Shown piece after piece: positions 1-4,916 of a stretch of DNA of 9,655 nucleotides. The notes beneath the pieces are model-generated. The model was given only the letters and a program-made list of their open reading frames with translations. It was not told the DNA's origin and ran no database searches. The DNA lies in NCBI GenBank assembly GCA_900321905.1, contig ONXZ01000034.1, positions 1-9,655 on the forward strand. Direction: 5' to 3'. How positions within the stretch are numbered: position 1 is the stretch's first letter; each line of letters opens with the position of its first letter. This DNA comes from an uncultured Eubacteriales bacterium. Its GTDB lineage: Bacteria > Bacillota > Clostridia > Oscillospirales > Acutalibacteraceae. The translations under genes and the position numbers were made by a program.

Positions 1-160
1 TACGCACCAAAATTTGGACTCACCCGTCTAAAGCTCACCTTTGTTGTTTCTACTTTTTTTCTCCGTTTTTCTCGTGCATACATATCATAAACTCACAAGG
101 TTTTTATTTTTACTAATTTACTTTTATGTAAATGTTCTATTGCGACTATACATATAGAAA

Positions 161-195
161 GACAGATTGCAACATTTGCAATCTGTCCTGTTTTT
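161..195 (-). terminator. Intrinsic terminator after abiEii (probably bidirectional)
   Basis: A perfect 12-bp inverted repeat (161-172 with 176-187, arms GACAGATTGCAA / TTGCAATCTGTC) has a 3-nt loop. Read leftward it is followed by a U-rich run (tttctata), and read rightward by ctgttttt, so it could stop transcription both ways. It starts 22 nt beyond the abiEii stop codon. The 160 bases to its left hold no gene that I can support, only T-rich sequence. Confidence 0.8.
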
Positions 196-208
196 GAATA
201 AATGATTA

Positions 209-1042
209 TTAAATTAACCTGTTTGCAAGGTTGACACAATTTAACATAGCCTCTTCCCATGATATATTACCAACATAGAAATTATTTGATTTATAATTAT
301 CCCACTGCTTTTTCATAGTTTCGTTTTCCGCAACAGATGAGAATATCTCTTTAATCTTGCTAATATATTCCTCACTGTTTCTTGCTTTACATGTTGCTAA
401 AAACGCTGCAGATAAATCGTTGTAGTTAATCTTCTCGTTTTGCACTATGACATAAACATCATAGAAATCGCGCATACGGGTATTTGTTTCGGCGCGAACC
501 ATAATTGTCTGCAATTTTTCCGCAAGCAGAGTTTCAATATTATAACTCATTACCGAAATCGTTCGGTCTTCAAACATCAACGGATAATTGTATTTTACAG
601 CCGAGGGAGTGATAACATCTCCCGTTGAAATGTCAATCTTAATTGGCTGTCTTGAATTTTCAAAATACGCGTTTATTCGTATCCTGACACCGGGATAATC
701 AAACTCATCCATAATGGTTTCAGCACTGGTGATTTCAAAGGTTACATTGTCATCAATCGGAACGTTAATAATGTCCCCAATTACTCTCTTCGCGTCATCA
801 AGAGACAGATTAAGCGATGTTACGGTTGTATCTATATCCATAGTAGCACGCATATCCAATCCTACAAGTGATGCAACTAACATGCCGCCTTTTAGAATGA
901 ACTTGTTGTTATATTCAGAAAGCGCCACTCTCTCCAAGAATCGTTCCATCATATAATTGCGGTACAGTATCTGCGCCTTTTCTGCACTGCCTTCGGACAT
1001 ATTATTTATCTTGTCTTTGAGCTGCCGTGTAGTTTTTATCAT
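209..1042 (-). CDS. abiEii: AbiEii/AbiGii-family nucleotidyltransferase toxin of a type IV toxin-antitoxin system
   Basis: The 277-residue protein has the signatures of the DUF1814/AbiEii nucleotidyltransferase family: a glycine pair KGG at residues 51-53, R65-x-T-x-D69-I-D71 supplying the metal-binding acidic residues, KIDISTGD at 135-142 with a further acidic site, and the conserved AEKLQ (174-178) and RDFYDVY (191-197) segments. Family members are toxins that modify RNA (tRNA-directed NTP transfer is shown for the related MenT proteins) and arrest growth, giving abortive infection against phage. It acts in the cytoplasm, opposed by the AbiEi product encoded just upstream. The ATG overlaps the abiEi stop as ATGA, and GAGG sits 8 nt upstream inside the end of abiEi, so the two are probably translationally coupled. 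Length and all motifs are intact, so it should be functional. The exact target cannot be read from sequence. Confidence 0.93.
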   Translation of the reverse strand: MIKTTRQLKDKINNMSEGSAEKAQILYRNYMMERFLERVALSEYNNKFILKGGMLVASLVGLDMRATMDIDTTVTSLNLSLDDAKRVIGDIINVPIDDNVTFEITSAETIMDEFDYPGVRIRINAYFENSRQPIKIDISTGDVITPSAVKYNYPLMFEDRTISVMSYNIETLLAEKLQTIMVRAETNTRMRDFYDVYVIVQNEKINYNDLSAAFLATCKARNSEEYISKIKEIFSSVAENETMKKQWDNYKSNNFYVGNISWEEAMLNCVNLANRLI

Positions 1043-1632
1043 AGCATTACCTCGGTGTATAACCTAACTTTGTCTTCGATTTTCATCATTTTTGCATACT
1101 GCATAAGGTTATGCAAATTCTTTTCTCTGCAGTTCATATACTCTTTGATTGCAAATTGGAAAACTTGAATATCAAGTTTTTCCTTGATTTTGATAATATC
1201 GCAAATTGTTCTGTCAATATCATACACCGGAACTGTATTGCCATGATTGGTTTCAATGGTCGTCTTTCCAATAGGAAATAGTTCATTTGTTGTTGTGTAT
1301 ACAAGACAATTACGTTTTCTCAAGTGTGTCGCATTATATCCCTTTGCAACTGTAAGGGCGATCTGATTTGGCTCACGTTCCATTAGTCCATACAAAAACA
1401 ATGCGGTTTCAAAGGAAAATACTATTTCTTTATTCTTTAGACTAATAATATACAGTTCATCAATCCACACATTACTTTCTACATAAATACCTGGTGCAAT
1501 TTTTTCCAAATTTTTATTTTTTACAAAATCATAAGCATATTGTTTGGATACGCCTGATTCAATAGCGTCAGAAACGATAAAGTAGCCGTTACTATTTATA
1601 ATTTGGTTTTCAAGTTGTTCATATTTAGTCAT
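1039..1632 (-). CDS. abiEi: AbiEi-family antitoxin / transcriptional autoregulator
   Basis: The 197-residue protein begins with a winged helix-turn-helix (about residues 1-52, including the GYFIVSDAIESGVSKQ segment and the LEKIAPGIYV wing typical of the AbiEi_4 domain). An AbiEi C-terminal domain follows, with its characteristic YDIDRTICDIIK stretch at 137-148. In studied AbiE systems this protein neutralises the AbiEii toxin and binds inverted repeats in its own promoter to repress the operon. It is the first gene of the leftward operon and overlaps the toxin start by 4 nt. The ATG at 1632 has a good AGGTG ribosome binding site about 8 nt upstream and lies a short leader (about 20 nt) from a near-consensus promoter. 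Pairing with the toxin makes the assignment firm. Confidence 0.92.
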   Translation of the reverse strand: MTKYEQLENQIINSNGYFIVSDAIESGVSKQYAYDFVKNKNLEKIAPGIYVESNVWIDELYIISLKNKEIVFSFETALFLYGLMEREPNQIALTVAKGYNATHLRKRNCLVYTTTNELFPIGKTTIETNHGNTVPVYDIDRTICDIIKIKEKLDIQVFQFAIKEYMNCREKNLHNLMQYAKMMKIEDKVRLYTEVML

Positions 1633-1642
1633 TTCTTCACCT

Positions 1643-1685
1643 GACTTTCGCGCTTATAATTATAGCAAGAGAAAGCGAAAAAGTC
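1643..1685. promoter_or_regulatory. Candidate AbiEi operator (inverted repeat across the promoter)
   Basis: GACTTTCGC at 1643-1651 is matched in inverted orientation by GCGAAAAAGTC at 1675-1685, which has two extra A residues. The arms flank the -10 box and the downstream arm lies at the expected start site. AbiEi proteins are known to autoregulate through inverted repeats in the promoter. The link to this repeat is inferred from position only. Confidence 0.4.
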
Positions 1686-1687
1686 AA
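1659..1687 (-). promoter_or_regulatory. Sigma-A promoter of the abiEi-abiEii operon
   Basis: On the minus strand, TTGACT (1682-1687) and TATAAT (1659-1664) are separated by exactly 17 nt, with TG one base before the -10 (extended -10). Transcription would begin near 1652, about 20 nt before the abiEi ATG. An inverted repeat brackets the promoter (1643-1651 and 1675-1685) and is a candidate AbiEi operator. Confidence 0.8.
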
Positions 1688-1764
1688 CTAACAACGATAA
1701 ATATTCTCAATCAATACCCAGCCCACACTATAGACAAAAATCTTGAAAAAGTCTAATAAATCTA

Positions 1765-1794
1765 TTGACAGATCTTTACTATATATGGTATAAT
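1765..1794 (+). promoter_or_regulatory. Sigma-A promoter of rep
   Basis: TTGACA (1765-1770) is a perfect -35 and TATAAT (1789-1794) a perfect -10, spaced 18 nt. The expected start near 1801 leaves an unusually long leader of about 150 nt before the rep ATG at 1951. It is divergent from the abiE promoter, about 80 nt away. Confidence 0.8.
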
Positions 1795-1830
1795 ATATGT
1801 GATAAAAATTATTTATCGATTATTATTTAA

Positions 1831-1923
1831 ATCATTTTAAGTTATTTTTTTCTTAAGTTATTTTCGCCGTTCGGCGACTTTAACGGGAGAAGTGCGTCTA
1901 CTTAAAATGGTTTTTTCTTTTTT
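1831..1923 (+). promoter_or_regulatory. Structured rep leader with a probable transcription attenuator
   Basis: A 12-bp stem with one G-U pair joins 1831-1842 to 1900-1911 and is followed at once by TTTTTTCTTTTTT, the form of an intrinsic terminator, yet it lies between the promoter and the rep start. The 57-nt loop holds a GC-rich hairpin CGCCG-TT-CGGCG (1865-1876). The left arm sequence TTAAGTTATTTT occurs twice (1837-1848 and 1853-1864), and the second copy can pair with the same right arm over 6 bp. CCGTT (1867-1871) can alternatively pair with AACGG (1883-1887). Such rival pairings suggest a terminator/antiterminator switch controlling Rep supply, as in pT181-type plasmids. I do not recognise it as a named RNA family. 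Confidence 0.6.
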
Positions 1924-1950
1924 GTCTATTGTTAGAGAAAGGAGCATAAA

Positions 1951-2739
1951 ATGACTATAAGGCTTAATGAAGAAATAACCAAATCCAACAAAGTTATTAC
2001 ATATTTAGACGGAACCGTGGAAGAAAAAATAGTAAACCCGAGCATTCCAACAACAAAAAAAATCGACAATAATCATTTTGTAAACCTACACACTGGGGAG
2101 GTCAAAGAGTTTAGGAAACCTATAACGAAACGCGACTCGCTAAAAAGTGTATCAAGTAAAATGATAGCGTCCAGAGAATTAATTTATAATTCCGCGTGTA
2201 TGTATGTTCCAAACGTATGGTTTGTTACTCTGACATTTAAAGCGCCCATTACGGATTATGGCGTCGCTGAAAGCCATTTTAAGAGATTCATCAGAAAGCT
2301 AAAACGAAAATACCCAAAAATGAGGTATGGAGTATGGAGGCAAATCCAACTTGAAAGAAAAACTTGGCATTTTCATCTTGTCGTATGGTCGCCGGAAGAC
2401 ATTAATCTTAACTCAGAAAAGCTAAAAGAACACTGGATTAATGGCACACGACACACTTCGCGAATAGAAACAACAAAAGATCTGAATAAAATCCTATTCT
2501 ACTTGACAAATTATGATAATTGGTCTTCAAACAAGAAAGTTCAAAAAAGAATAAAAACATTAGAGTATATGGATCCCGGCCTACGCTTATTTTCTTCATC
2601 ACAAGGATTGGAAATGCCAAAATTCAGATATGAAAACGAAAGAAAAAAAGACAGCAGGCGTATTCTTTTTGCGTCGTGTCGAACATGTGAATTCAACGGT
2701 GAAACCATCGAGGCTTGTATCATTAAAGACTCAGCTTAA
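1951..2739 (+). CDS. HUH-type rolling-circle replication initiator (gpII/REP_ORF2-like)
   Basis: The 262-residue protein carries the three motifs of a rolling-circle HUH endonuclease: motif I WFVTLTF (90-96), the metal-binding HFH at 140-142 within WHFHLVVW, and a tyrosine motif FYLTNYD with Y184 and Y188 spaced as YxxxY. These proteins nick one strand at an origin through a covalent 5'-phosphotyrosine and start rolling-circle replication. Y-xxx-Y is the phiX174 gpA arrangement. A later segment, GLRLFSSSQGLEMPKF, resembles the end of phage gpII-type domains. Translation starts at ATG with AAAGGAG 6 nt upstream. It is the first gene of the rightward module (rep, xis, int), behind an attenuator-like leader. 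It likely replicates the excised circular element, though a transfer role cannot be excluded. No helicase or primase domain is present. Confidence 0.85.
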   Translation: MTIRLNEEITKSNKVITYLDGTVEEKIVNPSIPTTKKIDNNHFVNLHTGEVKEFRKPITKRDSLKSVSSKMIASRELIYNSACMYVPNVWFVTLTFKAPITDYGVAESHFKRFIRKLKRKYPKMRYGVWRQIQLERKTWHFHLVVWSPEDINLNSEKLKEHWINGTRHTSRIETTKDLNKILFYLTNYDNWSSNKKVQKRIKTLEYMDPGLRLFSSSQGLEMPKFRYENERKKDSRRILFASCRTCEFNGETIEACIIKDSA

Positions 2740-2758
2740 TATGATCCTAAAATCAATT

Positions 2759-2796
2759 AGGCATCTCATCAATTAATGCTTTTTTGAGATGCCTTT
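2759..2796 (+). terminator. Hairpin after rep, probable terminator
   Basis: A perfect 10-bp stem AGGCATCTCA (2759-2768) / TGAGATGCCT (2785-2794) with a 16-nt loop starts 20 nt after the rep stop. The following sequence (TTAATATTG) is only weakly U-rich, so termination may be inefficient and could allow partial read-through toward xis-int. Confidence 0.5.
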
Positions 2797-2835
2797 AATA
2801 TTGTCGATGTTGAATAACCAAAAAAATAAACTTTC

Positions 2836-2882
2836 TTTTAAAAAGTTTTGTTATTTTTCTATTTTTGTGACTATATATAGTT
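2836..2882 (+). repeat. Direct repeat copy 1 in the rep-xis gap
   Basis: This is the first copy of an imperfect 47-bp unit. It ends with GTGACTATATATAGTT (2867-2882), identical to copy 2, and its last 35 bp match copy 2 at 30 positions. The core contains the 10-bp palindrome CTATATATAG. TTGTTA (2848-2853) lies 18 nt before TATATA (2872-2877), so the unit could also act as a weak promoter with a palindromic operator over its -10. Confidence 0.75.
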
Positions 2883-2912
2883 AGACAATATCATAACTGC
2901 TTTAAAAGAATA

Positions 2913-2959
2913 TTTTTAAGAAATTTGTTGCTTTTATAATTTCGTGACTATATATAGTT
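2913..2959 (+). repeat. Direct repeat copy 2 in the rep-xis gap
   Basis: This is the second copy of the 47-bp unit, 77 bp downstream of the first, with the identical 16-bp core at 2944-2959. As in copy 1, TTGTTG (2925-2930) precedes TATATA (2949-2954) by 18 nt. Possible roles are tandem promoters of xis-int, binding sites for Xis or the integrase arm domain, or Rep iterons. The sequence alone does not decide. Confidence 0.75.
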
Positions 2960-3084
2960 GAGGGCGCTAATATTAGTTTCTACTGAAACGGAAAAGAGGT
3001 GATTTTTTAGCCGCCCGAAAACATAATATATCGGTTTTAAACTTTTCCTAAAAAAGTGCACCAAGTAATAAAGAGGTGTTTCAG
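2960..3084 (+). promoter_or_regulatory. Structured leader or origin candidate before xis
   Basis: This 125-nt stretch holds no supported ORF but several structures: the perfect palindrome CTAATATTAG (2967-2976), a hairpin GTTTC-TACT-GAAAC (2976-2989), GGAAAAG (2990-2996) complementary to CTTTTCC (3042-3048), and TTTTTTAG (3003-3010) complementary to CTAAAAAA (3048-3055). The last two pairings share base 3048. An AAGAGGTG ribosome-binding-like sequence occurs at 2994-3001, without an ORF, and again at 3071-3078 before xis. It could be an RNA switch on xis-int expression or part of the replication origin. Confidence 0.4.
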
Positions 3085-3399
3085 TTGAAAAACACTAATC
3101 AAATCCAGCCTAACTGGCTAAAGCTCGACGATGTCGACTATACAATCGCAAAAATCAACGAATTTAATAACGCGTTGTCATTAATCGAAAATAGTAAACT
3201 TTTCCTCACTATAGAGGATGTCATGGATCTTACAGGTTTTGGGAAGACTAAAACCCAGGATTTGTTTAATTGGAAGGATTTTCCTGCATGTGATATAGGC
3301 AAACAGAAAATCGTCCTTTTTCCTGCGTTTGTTGATTTTTTTATGGAGCGACGGTCCCGTGAAGAAATGGAAAAATCAATACACGGCAAAGCAGCATAA
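3085..3399 (+). CDS. Excisionase-like small helix-turn-helix DNA-binding protein
   Basis: I place the start at TTG 3085, because AGAGGTG (3072-3078) lies 6 nt upstream. An in-frame GTG at 3076 sits inside that ribosome binding site and is less likely. The product is 104 residues. Its C-terminal half, from about LTIEDVMDLTGFGKTKTQD to FVDFFMERR, is a MerR-like winged HTH of the excisionase/HTH_17 kind, in which a recognition helix pairs with a beta wing (KQKIVLFPAF). The N-terminal 40 residues are not recognised. It ends 14 nt before the integrase start, so both should be co-transcribed. This is the usual arrangement for a recombination directionality factor that bends the att region and favours excision. 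The excisionase role is inferred from fold and neighbour; it might also regulate transcription. Confidence 0.75.
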   Translation: MKNTNQIQPNWLKLDDVDYTIAKINEFNNALSLIENSKLFLTIEDVMDLTGFGKTKTQDLFNWKDFPACDIGKQKIVLFPAFVDFFMERRSREEMEKSIHGKAA

Positions 3400-3413
3400 G
3401 AAAGGAGTATAAT

Positions 3414-4604
3414 ATGTCGAATAATAAGAAAGGTAACGGAACCATCTTTAAAGATAACAACACTGGAAAATGGCGCGCACAAGTGACCTATCACGAGAAC
3501 GGTCAGACTAAGCGCAAAAGTTTTACAGCAAAAACAAAAAAAGAAGCCATTCGTCGCAAAGATTTTTTTCTGCGCGAGCTCGAACAACGACAATCTAAAA
3601 GTTTGGTGGTCTCTGATTTAACAATTGGAGATATTCTCAAAAACATTGCCGATAACGACTATAATTCTGGACAAATAAAATCAAGTACCTATCGTAGAAG
3701 GCTTGATACAATTAAAATAATTAATGATTCAGATATTGGGAACTTCCCAATATCTGAAGTATCAATATCTGAACTTCAAAACTTCTTAATCTCATTAAGA
3801 AGCTATTCAAACAGCGTAATTAAAAAGGTCTTTGGAAGTATTAAAACTGCTTATAATTTTGCCGTTGAAATGAATATCGTTGACAAAAGCCCTATGAATT
3901 TCAGCTACATAAAAAAGCCAAAATCAAACAAGCCCGATAAAAAGGTCGAAGCGCTAACAATTGAAAGTCAAAACAAACTTTTAAAGCAATTATCAAAATC
4001 GCGTTTTCAACATGAATACATTGACTATAATTCAATGTTAATAATCGAAATGATATTGGGATGTCGAATGGGAGAAATCGCCGCCTTAAAAAAAGATGAT
4101 GTTGATCTGGAGAATCACTATATTATAGTTAGAACAACCATAACACGAGGCATAGATTACAGTCCGGAAGTTGGCGATCGAACAAAAACACCAGCTGGAT
4201 ACCGAAAAATTCCGTTTGACCAAAGTTACAATTACATATTCGAAAATATAATTAACAACTATAAGGATAATCCCAATAAATTGCTATTCTATGATTTTAG
4301 AAACAATCATCCTGTTACCACTCAACAAGTCAATAGCTACTTTAAGCGTCAATGCGAAAAAGCAGGTATTGATTATCCGGGTGGACAACATGCCTTGAGG
4401 CATACTTTTGCCACCCGGGGGCTTGAAGCAAAAGTTAACCCTAAGGTAATACAAAAGTGGATGGGACACAAAGATATTTCTACCACTTTAAATACATACT
4501 CTTCTGTACTAGAAAACCTTGAAACAGAGTCAGTTGATATTTTGACTGAATATACAAAAAACCGAATAATTGCACCTAAAGTGCAAAACAACGATAAAAG
4601 TTAA
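3414..4604 (+). CDS. int: Tyrosine recombinase / integrase
   Basis: The 396-residue protein has the full three-part layout of phage and ICE integrases. The N-terminal arm-binding AP2-like domain spans residues 5-57 (GNGTIFKDNNTGKWRAQVTY). The SAM-like core-binding domain spans about 65-165. The catalytic domain has R218 (GCRMGEIAAL), K258 in the beta hairpin, H326-x-x-R329 (HALRHTFATR), H352 (MGHKD) and the nucleophile Y362 (TLNTYSSV). All active residues are present, so it should be able to integrate and excise the element. It starts at ATG with AAAGGAG 7 nt upstream, follows the excisionase-like gene by 14 nt, and is closed by a strong terminator at 4693. Two perfect hairpins are embedded in its coding sequence (3728-3758 and 3782-3802). 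The attachment core is expected just downstream of its stop. Confidence 0.93.
   Translation: MSNNKKGNGTIFKDNNTGKWRAQVTYHENGQTKRKSFTAKTKKEAIRRKDFFLRELEQRQSKSLVVSDLTIGDILKNIADNDYNSGQIKSSTYRRRLDTIKIINDSDIGNFPISEVSISELQNFLISLRSYSNSVIKKVFGSIKTAYNFAVEMNIVDKSPMNFSYIKKPKSNKPDKKVEALTIESQNKLLKQLSKSRFQHEYIDYNSMLIIEMILGCRMGEIAALKKDDVDLENHYIIVRTTITRGIDYSPEVGDRTKTPAGYRKIPFDQSYNYIFENIINNYKDNPNKLLFYDFRNNHPVTTQQVNSYFKRQCEKAGIDYPGGQHALRHTFATRGLEAKVNPKVIQKWMGHKDISTTLNTYSSVLENLETESVDILTEYTKNRIIAPKVQNNDKS
3728..3802. repeat. Perfect 31-bp palindrome plus second hairpin inside int
   Basis: TTCAGATATTGGGAA (3728-3742) is followed by a single C and its exact reverse complement (3744-3758). Next, CAATATCTGAA at 3748-3758 recurs directly at 3763-3773, and then CTTCTTAAT (3782-3790) / ATTAAGAAG (3794-3802) forms a perfect 9-bp stem with a 3-nt loop. 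All lie within codons for residues 105-130 of the integrase, in the core-binding domain. Neither hairpin has a U-tail, so they are not terminators. Confidence 0.8.
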
Positions 4605-4692
4605 TATGCCGACAAATAGATAAAGCCTCTGTTTGCAACGCTTTCAGGGATTTGAGCAAGAGATTTGTTTACAGTCCGGGTCACCAAAACGG

Positions 4693-4723
4693 AAGCAGTC
4701 CATACGGACTGCTTTTTGTTTTG
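4693..4723 (+). terminator. Intrinsic terminator downstream of int
   Basis: A 9-bp perfect stem AAGCAGTCC (4693-4701) / GGACTGCTT (4706-4714), loop ATAC, runs into TTTTTGTTTTG. It is a strong stop for rightward transcription from the integrase. It may be chromosomal sequence just outside the element, since the right end is expected between 4605 and about 4692. Confidence 0.8.
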
Positions 4724-4824
4724 CCGGCGGGATTTGAAGCCTAAGAGGGTCTGAGCGTTAAGAAAATATCACGGTGTGATATTTTAGCGAAGAGCGGCGA
4801 AGTCGGATACCGCACAAAAAGCAG
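4709..4824. repeat. Small palindromic unit with 11-bp inverted ends
   Basis: CTGCTTTTTGT (4709-4719) is the exact reverse complement of ACAAAAAGCAG (4814-4824). Between them lies a perfect 10-bp hairpin AAAATATCAC-GGT-GTGATATTTT (4763-4785). The 116-bp span has the form of a small extragenic palindromic or MITE-like element. No copy elsewhere in the window supports this, so it is a structural observation only. Confidence 0.45.
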
Positions 4825-4885
4825 CGAAGCGTTATGTTTCAATCACGGAGTATGTTTTGACAGCCCGTCCGGTTCGCCATAACAA

Positions 4886-4910
4886 AAGAGGCTGTATTTC
4901 ACAGCCCCTT
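4886..4910 (-). terminator. Intrinsic terminator of the acylation operon
   Basis: Read leftward, AAGGGGCTGT pairs with ACAGCCTCTT (10 bp with one G-U pair, 5-nt loop) and is followed by TTGTT, starting 6 nt beyond the DHHW gene stop. It is the natural end of the four-gene leftward operon. Confidence 0.8.
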
Positions 4911-4916
4911 AGATGT

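Larger units (their letters stand above)
1..4692. mobile_element. Putative small integrative element (AbiE cargo + HUH Rep + Xis + tyrosine integrase)
   Basis: The order abiEi-abiEii leftward, then rep, excisionase-like gene and tyrosine integrase rightward, is that of a compact integrative/mobilizable element with the integrase at one end. The whole stretch is visibly more AT-rich than the operon to its right, which supports separate ancestry. The right end should lie soon after the integrase stop (4604). The left end is not proven: the window starts in AT-rich non-coding DNA, so the element may extend beyond it. No relaxase, coupling protein or capsid gene is visible, so any transfer would need a helper or would use the HUH Rep itself. 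Whether the AbiE pair belongs to the same element is inferred from position and composition. Confidence 0.55.
4605..4916. other. Non-coding junction between int and the acylation operon
   Basis: I see no credible gene in these 312 bases. It contains the rightward terminator at 4693, a palindromic unit (4709-4824), and the leftward terminator at 4886. The element's right attachment site should be in its first 90 bases, but no core repeat can be proven inside this window. Confidence 0.6.

Noticed and set aside
1799..1840. Short leader peptide ORF (13 codons, GTG start) ahead of the rep attenuator
   Set aside because: It begins at the predicted transcription start with no room for a ribosome binding site, and its codons show no special composition.
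2836..2959. CRISPR array
   Set aside because: There are only two imperfect AT-rich copies with a 30-nt gap, no further units and no cas genes.
3138..3593. Minus-strand open frame of 151 codons
   Set aside because: It is antisense to the excisionase-like gene and the start of int, both of which have ribosome binding sites and recognisable domains.
4660..4690. Possible tRNA 3' end (CCGGGTCACCA) as the integration target
   Set aside because: There is no TTC-type T-loop or matching acceptor strand nearby, so a tRNA or tRNA fragment is not supported.
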